A DNA stretch of 64,000 bases from Streptomyces clavifer (GTDB lineage: Bacteria > Actinomycetota > Actinomycetes > Streptomycetales > Streptomycetaceae): contig BMWJ01000016.1 of assembly GCA_014651175.1 (NCBI GenBank), forward strand, positions 62,001 through 126,000. The letters are read 5' to 3'. Numbering within the stretch: the first letter of the stretch is position 1; each line of letters begins with the position of its first letter. A model generated the notes under the pieces. The model worked only from the letters and a program-made list of their open reading frames with translations, searched no databases and was not told the origin of the DNA. Of the stretch, positions 8,426 to 16,792 are shown in pieces. The position numbers and the translations under genes are program-made.

Positions 8426-8893
8426 TCAGTCGGGCGTTTCGACGTACGACGCCAGGTTGGCCAGCGAGGAGGCGATCCCGGCTTCGTGGTCGGCCCGGCC
8501 GATGCCGGGCGGCACGTCCGTGGCCGTGACGGTGACCTCGGTCCCCGCGCCCGCAGCGGCCAGGCGCCAGGTCATCGTCATGGTGCCCGCGTACGACGGG
8601 TCGTCGGCTTCGAACACGGCCTGCTGCACCACGCGCTCCAGGGGCACCAGTTCGGCGAACCCGACGTCGACGACATCCGTCGCCTCCGAGGTCTTGCCCG
8701 GGGCCTCGGCGGGGTCGAGGTAGGTGAGGACCATCCGGAAGCCGCCACCGGGACGGGGATCCCACCGCTCGATCCGCCCGCGCATACCGTCAGGCGGCAG
8801 CCAGGCCTCCAGGGACTCCCGGTCGAGGAGGGCGCCGTAGACGGCCGCCGGTGGTGCCGCGATCACCCGGCCGACGCGGTCGGTTCTGCTCAT
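8426..8893 (-). CDS. SRPBCC (AHSA1/START-like) family protein
   Basis: A 155-residue single-domain protein with the SRPBCC pattern: VIAAPPAAVYGALLDRESLEAWLPPDGM at the start, WDPRPGGGFRMVLTY near 45-60, and a C-terminal helix GIASSLANLASYVETPD. The fold makes a hydrophobic cavity used for ligand binding or by Hsp90-activator-like proteins. Genes of this type often sit beside ArsR regulators, but none is present here. The ligand is unknown. Confidence 0.88.
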   Translation of the reverse strand: MSRTDRVGRVIAAPPAAVYGALLDRESLEAWLPPDGMRGRIERWDPRPGGGFRMVLTYLDPAEAPGKTSEATDVVDVGFAELVPLERVVQQAVFEADDPSYAGTMTMTWRLAAAGAGTEVTVTATDVPPGIGRADHEAGIASSLANLASYVETPD

Positions 8894-8954
8894 GGCCCGA
8901 TCCTAGGGGCTTTCGCCCGGGGCGGGCCCGTGTGCGGCCGACGCGTCCCGGCGT

Positions 8955-9854
8955 TCACACCACCAGGTTCAACGTGCTGGACGCGATGCCGAACCGGACT
9001 GTCTGACCCCAGGTCAGTTCGAGCGAATCAGCCTCCATCCCGTCGCCGAACACCACGATCCGGTCCGACTCGACCGTCAGCGACAGCCCGTCTCCCCGCC
9101 CCAGTTCGCCCGCGACCAGTGACGTGCCGGTCGCGGGCGACGGCCATGCCTCGCGCACGAACCAGAGCAGCCGCTGATCCGACGGCCCCGGCAACCGCAG
9201 CGCGCTGCCGCGCTCGGCCCACAGGGAGCGCAGCCAGCCCGTCGCACCCGTGCCGGTGCCGACGAGCACGCCCGAGGAAGCCTGCGACTCACCGGCGGAC
9301 GGGGCGCCGTCCGGGCCGATGCGGTAGCGCGCGGTCTGGTGGCCGGCGGGACCGGAGAAGATCTCGTTCAGGGCGAGAAGCCGCTGGGTGTCGTCGGCGA
9401 CGGCCTCGACCATGGTGAGCGGGTCCGGACGCCCCCCGGGCGCGACGGCGGCCCGGTACAGCGCCGCCGCGTCGGACACCCGATGACGTACGAGGACCCC
9501 CGGGTTGCGGCCGGGGTCGGTGTCGATCCCCACCACCGGCTGGCCGGACAGGTACTTGGCCGCGTTGGCGACCAGCCCGTCCTGACCGACCACGATCACC
9601 ACGTCCTCCGGACCGAAGAGGAAGCGGTCGAGGTCCGCGCGCTCCACCCGAGACCTGCGCCATTGCAGGGGCACCGCGGCGGCCGCGTCGGTGAGGGCCT
9701 GCCGCATCCGGTGATGCCGCCCGGCCACCTCGTCGATGGACCGGCCGCGGGTGGAGAGGAAGAACGCCGCCTGGCCGTGTGTCCCGTGCCGGGCGAGCAA
9801 CTCCTCGTACTCGGTGGTGCGATGCACGAGCACGGCACGCGGGGCCAGACTCAC
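8955..9854 (-). CDS. NAD-kinase-fold protein
   Basis: A 299-residue protein resembling ATP-NAD kinases. GQDGLVANAAKYL near 90-102 stands where NAD kinases have GGDG; PVVGIDTDPGR follows; ALNEIFSG near 165 corresponds to the NE motif that binds NAD; and SGVLVGTGTGATGWLRSL near 207-222 corresponds to the conserved TPTGSTAY loop. The Gly-to-Gln change in the ATP motif and the divergent TGTGATGW make NAD phosphorylation uncertain. The GTG start overlaps the stop of the SPFH gene by 4 bases, so the two are translationally coupled. It may act on another nucleotide at the SPFH-marked membrane. Confidence 0.8.
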   Translation of the reverse strand: MSLAPRAVLVHRTTEYEELLARHGTHGQAAFFLSTRGRSIDEVAGRHHRMRQALTDAAAAVPLQWRRSRVERADLDRFLFGPEDVVIVVGQDGLVANAAKYLSGQPVVGIDTDPGRNPGVLVRHRVSDAAALYRAAVAPGGRPDPLTMVEAVADDTQRLLALNEIFSGPAGHQTARYRIGPDGAPSAGESQASSGVLVGTGTGATGWLRSLWAERGSALRLPGPSDQRLLWFVREAWPSPATGTSLVAGELGRGDGLSLTVESDRIVVFGDGMEADSLELTWGQTVRFGIASSTLNLVV

Positions 9855-10864
9855 GCCCGCGCCTCCGGGCCCGATCCGCCGAGCCGGGCGAGCAGGCCGG
9901 TGAGCACGTCGGGGGAGAGGGTGAGGCTGTCGATGCGGGGCAGATTCTCCGCCAGCCGGGTCGCGGCCAGGGCGTGCAGCGTGCGGGGGTCCACTTCGGC
10001 ATGCGCCCGGAGCCAGGCCGTCTGGGCCTCGGCGCGGGCGGCCCCCAGGTCGCGGGCGGCCTCCGCCTCGGCGCGGGCCAGGCGCACCTTCCGGGCCGCC
10101 TCGGCCTCGGTGCGCACACCGTCGGCCGCGGACTTCTCCTCGGCCTCCCGGCGGGCGTTGATACCGCGCTGGTCCACCAACTGCTCCTCGCGGCGGGCCA
10201 GTTCGATCTGGCTGGCGAGCTCGTTCTCGGCGATGGTGCGCTCACGCTCGACGGCGACGGCCCGCCGTTCGTACGTCGCCCTGTCGGCCTCCTGCTGGAT
10301 CTGCTCCCTGGCCGGGGTGCGCAGGGCCCGCTCCACCTCGGCCTCGGGGCGGATGGCGACCACGCGTACGGCCACGACGTCGATGCCTGTGGCGGGCAGC
10401 CGGGGTTCGGCGGCGAGGCCGGTGGCGACCCGCTCGCGCACCGAGGCCACCCCGTCCACCAGGGCCACGGCGAGCGGAGTGCGGGCCAGGACGTCCAGCG
10501 CGTGCTGCTGCGCGGTCTCGGTGAGCAGGGTGGCGATCTGCTCCAACGGCGCGCTCCGCCAGGCCCCGGTGTCGGGGTCCACCGAGAAGTCGAGCCTGGT
10601 CGCGGCCTCGGCGGGGTCGCTGATCCGGTAGGTGACGGTCGCCTGGACGGTGACGTCCTGGAAGTCACCGGTCCGGGCGTGGAACGCCATCGCCAGCTCA
10701 CGGTCGTTCACCGGTACTTCGGAGAGCGCGGCGGACAGCGACCGGTACCAGAAACTGAGTCCCGGGCCGTCGTGGGTGAGCCGTCCCCGCTTGTGGTGGC
10801 GTATGTGCGCGGTGGGCGCGGACCGCAGGTGCCGCCAGCCGAAGCGCCTGGTGATGTCGGCCAT
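9851..10864 (-). CDS. SPFH/band-7 domain protein
   Basis: A 337-residue protein. The SPFH core spans about 30-180 (FHARTGDFQDVTVQATVTYRISDP, then ATGIDVVAVRVVAIRPEAEVERALRTPAREQIQQEAD). It is followed by a long charged Glu/Ala/Arg coiled coil (about 180-280, AEAEAARDLGAARAEAQ), as in flotillin- and stomatin-like scaffolds. No transmembrane helix is obvious at the N-terminus, so membrane contact may be peripheral. A promoter (10894-10922) and GAGGGGG site precede the ATG. It heads a two-gene operon with the NAD-kinase-fold gene. Confidence 0.88.
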   Translation of the reverse strand: MADITRRFGWRHLRSAPTAHIRHHKRGRLTHDGPGLSFWYRSLSAALSEVPVNDRELAMAFHARTGDFQDVTVQATVTYRISDPAEAATRLDFSVDPDTGAWRSAPLEQIATLLTETAQQHALDVLARTPLAVALVDGVASVRERVATGLAAEPRLPATGIDVVAVRVVAIRPEAEVERALRTPAREQIQQEADRATYERRAVAVERERTIAENELASQIELARREEQLVDQRGINARREAEEKSAADGVRTEAEAARKVRLARAEAEAARDLGAARAEAQTAWLRAHAEVDPRTLHALAATRLAENLPRIDSLTLSPDVLTGLLARLGGSGPEARA

Positions 10865-10893
10865 GTCTGGACCCCCTCTTTCTCGTCATCACG

Positions 10894-10922
10894 ACGATAA
10901 GCAATCGAGTGAATAGCGTCAA
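10894..10922 (-). promoter_or_regulatory. Promoter of the SPFH operon
   Basis: On the minus strand, TTGACG (10922-10917) and TATCGT (10899-10894) are separated by exactly 17 bases. The -10 ends 29 bases before the SPFH start codon. Confidence 0.6.
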
Positions 10923-10953
10923 GGGGACGAGAAAGGGCCCCGGGGACGACATG

Positions 10954-10992
10954 CGGCCGGCCGGCGGTTTCCGTGGAAACGCCGGCCGGCCG
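10954..10992. terminator. Strong hairpin after the TetR gene
   Basis: A 13-bp perfect GC stem (10954-10966 with 10980-10992); the 13-base loop can itself pair TTTCC with GGAAA. It lies 76 bases past the TetR stop and would separate it from the SPFH operon. Confidence 0.65.
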
Positions 10993-11067
10993 GGTGTGCG
11001 CCGTCCCCGTCCCCACGGTTCGGCGCGATGGGCCGTCGTCATCCGCTCGGACGGCGACCCACGTTCA

Positions 11068-11697
11068 TCAGGACCCCGGTGGGGTCGGTGGGAGGCTGAG
11101 TGCGGGGAGCACGGAGCACTCGATGAAGTCGGACAGGAACGCGTCGTCCGCGTGCCGCCCCTCCAGCAGGGGTCGGGCTCGCACGACGCCCAGCAGCTGG
11201 GCCGCGACGTACTTCGTCGCGGGGTTGTCCGCCGCGACCTCCCCGCGATCGACCGCGCGCCCGACCATGGCGTCGATCGCGGCGATGGACGGTGCGAGCA
11301 GTGTCTCGCGCAGGGCGCACAGCAGCTCCGGGCTCTGGAGCGCGGCATGGCTGAGGGCGTGCATGAGAGTGGTGTCGCCGGTGGACGCCTCGTCGATCAG
11401 CCGGGCCGCCCTGTGCAGGTCGCCGCTCAGGCTGCCGGTGTCGATGTGCGAGAGCAGGGTCCTGCGGGTGCTGTGCAGCGCGGCGACGACCAGCTCGGGC
11501 TTCGAGCCCCACTGGCGGTAGAGGGTCGACTTCCCGCATCGGGTGCGCGAGGCGACACCCTCCATGGTCAGCGACTCGTAGCCGCTCTCCCTGAGCAGGT
11601 CGAGCACGGCAGTGTAGAGCTCCTGTGCCCGCTCCGGCGTGATCTTCGACCGGCGTGACGCCAGTGCTGACTCCTGGGCGGAACCGGGCGACGACAT
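11068..11697 (-). CDS. TetR family transcriptional regulator
   Basis: A 209-residue regulator with a TetR HTH at about 20-65 (KITPERAQELYTAVLDLLRESGYESLTMEGVASRTRCGKSTLYRQWGSK) and a helical C-terminal ligand domain, TetR_C_11-like (SPELLCALRETLLAPSIAAI). It is divergent from the PAP2-DMT pair, with a large inverted repeat in the 161-base gap, so autorepression and control of the PAP2 operon are likely. The ligand is unknown; lipids or drugs would suit the neighbours. Confidence 0.93.
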   Translation of the reverse strand: MSSPGSAQESALASRRSKITPERAQELYTAVLDLLRESGYESLTMEGVASRTRCGKSTLYRQWGSKPELVVAALHSTRRTLLSHIDTGSLSGDLHRAARLIDEASTGDTTLMHALSHAALQSPELLCALRETLLAPSIAAIDAMVGRAVDRGEVAADNPATKYVAAQLLGVVRARPLLEGRHADDAFLSDFIECSVLPALSLPPTPPGS

Positions 11698-11731
11698 CTG
11701 CTTCCCTCTCTGCGGATCTGCGACGAGGACC

Positions 11732-11799
11732 TCGATACGCCAGTGTACCGATACGCGTGTGTACCGATACGTTCGCGTATCGGTACACTGGCGTATCGA
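11732..11799. promoter_or_regulatory. Large inverted repeat, probable TetR operator
   Basis: Two perfect 26-bp arms (11732-11757 and 11774-11799) flank a 16-base centre. The unit GTGTACCGATACG occurs twice directly (11743 and 11759) and once inverted (11776-11788), giving several overlapping half-sites. It lies between divergent TetR and PAP2 genes. Confidence 0.8.
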
Positions 11800-11858
11800 T
11801 ACGGCACGAGCTCGGCCCTGCCGTCACGACAGCACTTCGGCAGACAGGAGGCACGGGG

Positions 11859-12680
11859 GTGATACGCACCCGTAACAAGTCCGCGGACCGGGACCAGGCA
11901 GCTTCTGTCCGGCCTCCGCTCGTCCGCGAGCTCCTTCTCGTCGCCGGACTCTTCCTCGTCTACAAACTCGGCCGACAGGCCGCGAACGGCCATGTCGAGG
12001 AGGCGTTCCGCAACGCCGGGCACGTCTGGGACCTCGAGCGGACCCTGCACCTCCCCGGCGAGGGGGCCGTGCAGAGCGTGCTGCTGCACAGCCAGACGCT
12101 CGTCCAGGTGGCGAACACCTACTACGCGACCGTGCACTTCCCGGCCACCCTGCTGTTCCTGCTCTGGCTGTACCGGTGGCGCCCGCGCCACTACGTCTGG
12201 TCGCGGCGGATCCTCGCCGCGCTCACCGGCGCCGCGCTCGCCCTGCACCTGCTCTTCCCGCTCGCCCCGCCGCGGATGCTCCCCCCGGCAGGACTCATCG
12301 ACACCGGCCAGATGTACGGCCCGACGGTGTACGGGGACACGCCCGCCACCGACTCGATGGCCAACCAGTTCGCGGCCATGCCCTCACTGCACTTCGGCTG
12401 GGCCCTGGTGGTCGCGGTCGGCCTGATCGTCGCCACCCGTTCCCGGTGGCGCTGGCTCTGGCTGCTCCACCCGCTCGTCACCCTGCTCGTCATCGTCGGC
12501 ACGGCCAACCACTACTGGCTCGACGCGATCGTGGTCTCGGCGCTGCTCGGGGTCGCCTTCGCCGCGCTGCGGCTTCCCCGCCCCGCGCCGGTCCGCGCAC
12601 CTCTGCCGTGGTCGTCGGCCCCGGTCCCCGCGCAGGTCTTCGCGGCCCCCGCGTACGCGCGGTCCGCAGGGCCGCGATGA
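11859..12680 (+). CDS. PAP2 superfamily phosphatase (membrane)
   Basis: A 273-residue integral membrane protein with about six hydrophobic segments. Phosphatase motifs are AAMPSLHFGWA (PSxH, about residue 175) and GTANHYWLDAIV (HxxxD, about 218), as in the PAP2_3/inositol-phosphorylceramide-synthase-like branch. The GTG at 11859 is chosen for the perfect AGGAGG 7 bases upstream. Longer frames would run through the inverted repeat. The stop overlaps the DMT start (ATGA). The likely substrates are lipid phosphates at the outer membrane face; the exact one is unknown. Confidence 0.9.
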   Translation: MIRTRNKSADRDQAASVRPPLVRELLLVAGLFLVYKLGRQAANGHVEEAFRNAGHVWDLERTLHLPGEGAVQSVLLHSQTLVQVANTYYATVHFPATLLFLLWLYRWRPRHYVWSRRILAALTGAALALHLLFPLAPPRMLPPAGLIDTGQMYGPTVYGDTPATDSMANQFAAMPSLHFGWALVVAVGLIVATRSRWRWLWLLHPLVTLLVIVGTANHYWLDAIVVSALLGVAFAALRLPRPAPVRAPLPWSSAPVPAQVFAAPAYARSAGPR

Positions 12681-13639
12681 ACGCCACACTGACAGCCGTC
12701 GCGCTGTCCTTCGTCTCCGCCGGCGCCTACGCGGCCGCCGCCGTGGCCCAGTCCCGGCTCGCCGGCCGCACCGAACCGTCCGACGGACTGCTGCGCCTGC
12801 TGGGCCGCGGTGCCTGGTGGTCGGCCGTCGGGCTGAACGCCGGCGGTGCGCTGCTGCACGTCGCCGCGCTGAAGTACGGACCGCTCACCCTGGTCCAGCC
12901 GCTCGGCGCGCTCACCCTGGTCCTGGCCGTCCCGCTCGGCGCACGCGCCGCGGGGCGCCGGGTCAGCCGCACGGAATGGCGCGGCACGATCCTCACCCTG
13001 CTCGGTCTCGGCGCACTGCTGGCCGCGGCGGGCGGCGCCGCGCCCCGCGAGACGCTCAGTCTGGCCGAGGCCCTCGGCGTCAGCGGCGTGACCATGGCGC
13101 TCGTCGCCGTGCTCAGCCGGCCCGGGGCCCGTCCCGGACTCCGCCACGCCGCCGCGTCCGGCATCACCTCGGGCGTGGCTTCCGCGCTGACCCAGACCCT
13201 CACGGTCGCCACCTCCGGCCACGAGGGGCCGCTCCTCAGCTGGCGGCTGGTGACCGTGGCGCTGCTCGTGTCCGCCTTCGCCATGGGCGGCCTGCTGCTC
13301 TCCCAGACCGCATACCGCGGAGGCCTCGGCGCCCCGCTCGCCGTGGTCACCCTCGCCAACCCGGTCGCCGCCGCCGTGATCGGGCTGGCCCTGCTCGGCG
13401 AAGGCGTCCAGGGCGGTCCGGCCGGTCTGATCCCGGCGCTCCTGGGCGCGGCGGCCGCCGTACGGGGTGTCGTCCTGCTCACCCGCGCGCAGGCGCGGAG
13501 CGCCCCGGAGGCCGCCCCCGCGAAGAGCCCTGCCGGCGCCGCGAGCGAACCCGCGCGGGTCGTCATCGGCAGCCCGCGGGCCCTGCGCAGGCGTGTGCCC
13601 CGGCCGGAACGCGTCAGGGCGCACATCGGCAGTCCCTGA
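12677..13639 (+). CDS. DMT family transporter (EamA/NIPA-like)
   Basis: A 320-residue transporter with nine to ten transmembrane helices and internal duplication typical of drug/metabolite transporters. Marker segments are KYGPLTLVQPLGALTLVLAVPLGA (about 75-95) and TLANPVAAAVIGLALLGEGVQ (about 235-255), where the conserved EG ends a helix. The last 60 residues are polar and basic and probably cytosolic. Translation is coupled to the PAP2 gene by an ATGA overlap, so both answer to the TetR regulator. The substrate is unknown. Confidence 0.88.
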   Translation: MNATLTAVALSFVSAGAYAAAAVAQSRLAGRTEPSDGLLRLLGRGAWWSAVGLNAGGALLHVAALKYGPLTLVQPLGALTLVLAVPLGARAAGRRVSRTEWRGTILTLLGLGALLAAAGGAAPRETLSLAEALGVSGVTMALVAVLSRPGARPGLRHAAASGITSGVASALTQTLTVATSGHEGPLLSWRLVTVALLVSAFAMGGLLLSQTAYRGGLGAPLAVVTLANPVAAAVIGLALLGEGVQGGPAGLIPALLGAAAAVRGVVLLTRAQARSAPEAAPAKSPAGAASEPARVVIGSPRALRRRVPRPERVRAHIGSP

Positions 13640-13837
13640 TCCCGAACCCGCGGTGCGGTGGTGTCACCGCCCAGCCGCCCGACTGTGCGCCCGGCCCCCG
13701 GTGGCCGGCAGCGAGGCGTCCTCCCTTCCCTCTGCCGGGCTGGGAGGACGCAGGGTCCCGTTGGTGTGGCGGCCCCCGGTCCCAGTACCTTCCCGCTGCC
13801 CGGTGACGGACGTGCTCGTCGGGGGTCGTCGGTCGGG

Positions 13838-16276
13838 TCAGCGCGTTCGTACCCGAACGGTCTGGGTGACGCCGCCAGTGGCGCTCAGGTCGCCGAAACG
13901 GAGCGTGAGCTCGGAGCCCGTGCGGGCCTCGGCGACCGTGGCCGCCTTGGTCAGCACCGAGCGCACCCGACGCCTCCACGTGAGAGTGAGGGCCTTGACG
14001 GTGCGGCCGGGGTCCGCCACGCAGAGCACCGCCGTGCCATCGCGCTTCTCGTGGATCTGCACACTGACCGGCGCGTCGGCCGTCACCGGCCCCACAGTGC
14101 CCGATGCGAAGAAGTTGATCCCGGTGAAGCCGGCCGAGGGCACCCGGACGCCCTGCTGGGCGCCGGAATTGGCGAGGATGTCGAGCCAACGGCGGTCGGC
14201 CGCCCGAGTGGCGGTGCGGGACCGGCTCGCTCCCGGCAGCACGATGTAGGTGTACGTGGCGTCCGTCGGATCCTCGCCGTGGTCGGCGAGGAGGGTGAGG
14301 TAGCGGCGGGTGACCGGATCCGCGGAGCCACCGCCGTTGATCGCCTTCCAGGTGCCGGTGCGCTCCTCGCGCAGTCCGGTCAGCGTCGTGCCGCCGGGGA
14401 AGACGTAGCCCGCGTGGCCCGCCAGGTGCGCCCACCGCACCCGGTCCAGGGAGTCGGACCAGGAGCCGCCGGGCTGTGGCCGGCCGTCGACAGTGAGCTC
14501 CGCCGTCCCGCCCTCACCCAGCCCGCGGTTGTCGACGACGGTCTCGACCCTGCTGCCGTCGCGACCGGTGATACCGGCCCCCAGACAGACCACGCTGTCG
14601 CCGAGGAAGAACCACGACTTCTTGGCCTCCAGAGTCGAGGAGAGCCCCTTGAGGTGCTGGCCCAGACTCGCGTAGGTGCCGTCCGAGGCGCCGCCGGCCC
14701 ACACGGCGTCGGGCCGCGCGGCGCCCCAGATGCCGCCCTCGCCGTCCGCGAGCGACGTGGCGGAGGCCGTGGTGCCCGGCAGGCGGTAGGGATCCACGGT
14801 CGGCCAGTAGCCGTCGCTGTACTGGCCCTCCCCCTCCGGTCCCCACCAATAGAGCATCCCGGAACCGGTGTGCCAGGCCCGCAGATTCTCGCCGTTCCCG
14901 TTCTCGTAGTACGTGATCCGGCTGGAGGCCATCGAGACGGAGGCGGTGAAGTCCTTGGTCCGGTGCACTGCGCGGTCCATGCCGGGGAACACTCTGTGGC
15001 CGCTCGTCTCCGGGGCGGGCCGGACCGAGGAGTCGTTGAGCAGTTCGACGACCCGTGACAGTGGCGCTACGCCGAGGGTGCGGCCGGTGGTGACCTCGCT
15101 GTACCGGTCCCGGGTGAACCAGCCCTTGGCCATCGCCCGCCAGCGGGCGTTCTCCTCGGCGCTCGCACCCTGCCCCAGGAGCAGGATCGACGCGATGACG
15201 GCGTGGCCGCGCAGATGGTCGTCCTGCTGGACCTTCGCCGGGTCACCGGCGACGAGTCCGCGGCTGATCGCCCGGCCCGAGACGCCGTCCATCATGAGCC
15301 CGTCGTGGAGGAAGGGCGCATAGGCGTGTTCCACGGAATCCAGGAACATCTGCCGCTGCGGGTCGGTGATGGCCCAGGCGGAGTCGCCGAGCAGCGCGAA
15401 CAGTTTGCCCAGTCCGTCGATGAGCACAGCGCCGTACGAACCTGTGTACGGAACCCAGGTGTGCTGAACCAGGGAACCGTCCGCGTACAGACCGTCGCCG
15501 GATGTGACGTACGGGAAGACCGGTGAGACGGCGTCTCTGGCGAGAGTCAACTTCGCCGCCGTGCCGTCGAGGGCGCCCCGCAGAGCCAGGACCCGGCAGA
15601 GGTCGATCCTGTTGGCACCGGTGCTGGTCCCTGTGTACCGCGCCACGGAGGAGTCGGGCACGAAGTGGTCGATGGCCCTGGCGGCCGCCGACCGGCGTTC
15701 GTCGGAGAGGTGGTCGTCGAGTAGGAGGCAGATGTCCAGCAGCGCCTGGGGAGCGCCGATCTGCCAGTTGTACCAATTGCCGTACCGCGCCCGGGACTCG
15801 TTGTAGACCTGGGCACCGAGGTGGTCGACGCCCGTGAGGACGGCGGTGAGCAGGGCGGGGTCGCCGGTCAGGCCGGTGCCCGGCTGCGCGAACGCCTCGG
15901 CCATCGTCTTCAGCTTGGCGTACGAGTTCTGGATCTGCGCCGAGTAGTTGTAGGACTCGGTGTCCGTGTCGGGGTCCGGGTCCGCATAGACGTTGCCGGG
16001 AAACAACGACCCCTCGGAAGGGGCCATGGCGGCCAGGTACCCGCGCGCTGTCGCCCCGAGCGCCGCGAGCTTCGTCCTGAAGGGCTCGGCAGCGGGATTG
16101 AAGCCCTGGCCGAGCAGCAGAGCCCGCCACTTCTCCCGCAGGGCCGAGAGATCGTCGGTGATCGGCGCCGCCACGGGCGTCATCCCAGCGGCGGAGCTCG
16201 TGGCGGGCAGTGCGAGAGCCAGCGCTCCGGCACCGGATGCGGTGAGAGCTCCGCGGCGTGACCAGAAAGTCGTCAT
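13838..16276 (-). CDS. Polysaccharide lyase family 8 (hyaluronate/chondroitin/xanthan lyase type)
   Basis: An 812-residue secreted lyase. The N-terminus MTTFWSRRGALTASG is a Tat signal (SRRxxL) with a likely cut near residue 30. The helical (alpha/alpha) toroid carries an aromatic patch NWYNW (167-171) and the PL8 catalytic set: N222 in GANRID, H272 in QHTW and Y281 in YTGSYG, with the same 50- and 9-residue spacings as hyaluronate lyases. Beta-sandwich domains follow (AINGGGSADPVTRRYLTLLADHG). It cleaves uronic-acid-containing polymers by beta-elimination. GGAG precedes the ATG by 5 bases; a much longer open frame upstream is not coding. Which polymer it prefers cannot be read. Confidence 0.93.
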   Translation of the reverse strand: MTTFWSRRGALTASGAGALALALPATSSAAGMTPVAAPITDDLSALREKWRALLLGQGFNPAAEPFRTKLAALGATARGYLAAMAPSEGSLFPGNVYADPDPDTDTESYNYSAQIQNSYAKLKTMAEAFAQPGTGLTGDPALLTAVLTGVDHLGAQVYNESRARYGNWYNWQIGAPQALLDICLLLDDHLSDERRSAAARAIDHFVPDSSVARYTGTSTGANRIDLCRVLALRGALDGTAAKLTLARDAVSPVFPYVTSGDGLYADGSLVQHTWVPYTGSYGAVLIDGLGKLFALLGDSAWAITDPQRQMFLDSVEHAYAPFLHDGLMMDGVSGRAISRGLVAGDPAKVQQDDHLRGHAVIASILLLGQGASAEENARWRAMAKGWFTRDRYSEVTTGRTLGVAPLSRVVELLNDSSVRPAPETSGHRVFPGMDRAVHRTKDFTASVSMASSRITYYENGNGENLRAWHTGSGMLYWWGPEGEGQYSDGYWPTVDPYRLPGTTASATSLADGEGGIWGAARPDAVWAGGASDGTYASLGQHLKGLSSTLEAKKSWFFLGDSVVCLGAGITGRDGSRVETVVDNRGLGEGGTAELTVDGRPQPGGSWSDSLDRVRWAHLAGHAGYVFPGGTTLTGLREERTGTWKAINGGGSADPVTRRYLTLLADHGEDPTDATYTYIVLPGASRSRTATRAADRRWLDILANSGAQQGVRVPSAGFTGINFFASGTVGPVTADAPVSVQIHEKRDGTAVLCVADPGRTVKALTLTWRRRVRSVLTKAATVAEARTGSELTLRFGDLSATGGVTQTVRVRTR

Positions 16277-16792
16277 GAGTACTCCGAGTTCGAAGGCGGA
16301 CAGACACCGGGTAGGCGGTTTTTTAGCACGCTTCGATCGAACGAACAATGGTGCACACATTATTGATCGATCGAACATCGGGTCGCAGGCTGTTCCGCCT
16401 CGTTCTTGTCCGGCGGCAGACCGGGACGACTCACGTCTCCGTCCCGTGGGTGCTGGTGGAGCCGGAGTACAGCCGGGCGCGTTCTGCCTCGGCGGCCGAC
16501 CGGGCGGCCCGACGCCGGTGTGGTGGTCGCGGGAAACTGACTGGATTCGATCAACAGGCGGATTGTTTGATCGAACAGTTGACTTCGAATGTTCCGTTCT
16601 CCAGGATGGCGGACCAACAGGCAGCCCTTGAGCGCCGACTCCGGCCTTCGAGACTGCTCTTTGCCGGCAGAGACCCCCGTTCAAAGGGGCGTCGTCGCCC
16701 CTTTGAACGCACTCGTGCAGGCGGTCCACGTGCCCCGATGCCCGCTGCTTCGGCGGTTTCCTGGCCGCCCCCAGAGACAAGAGGCCCCCCAC
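16277..16792. promoter_or_regulatory. Divergent promoter region of the two lyase genes with repeated operator-like motifs
   Basis: This gap holds AT-rich islands with related motifs: TTCGATCGAACGAACAATG at 16332, TTGATCGATCGAAC within 16361-16380, and a perfect inverted repeat TTCGATCAA (16546-16554) / TTGATCGAA (16567-16575). The first pair lies next to the PL8 gene, the second nearer the downstream lyase gene. Similar CGAACA motifs precede the ABC and regulator genes of this locus. Confidence 0.6.

Noticed and set aside
12512-13624. Long minus-strand frames opposite the DMT transporter
   Set aside because: Low complexity and no domain match; shadow of the transporter's codon bias.
13655-13670. 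Hairpin between the convergent DMT and PL8 genes
   Set aside because: Only 6 bp of stem with a 4-base loop; too weak to call as a terminator.
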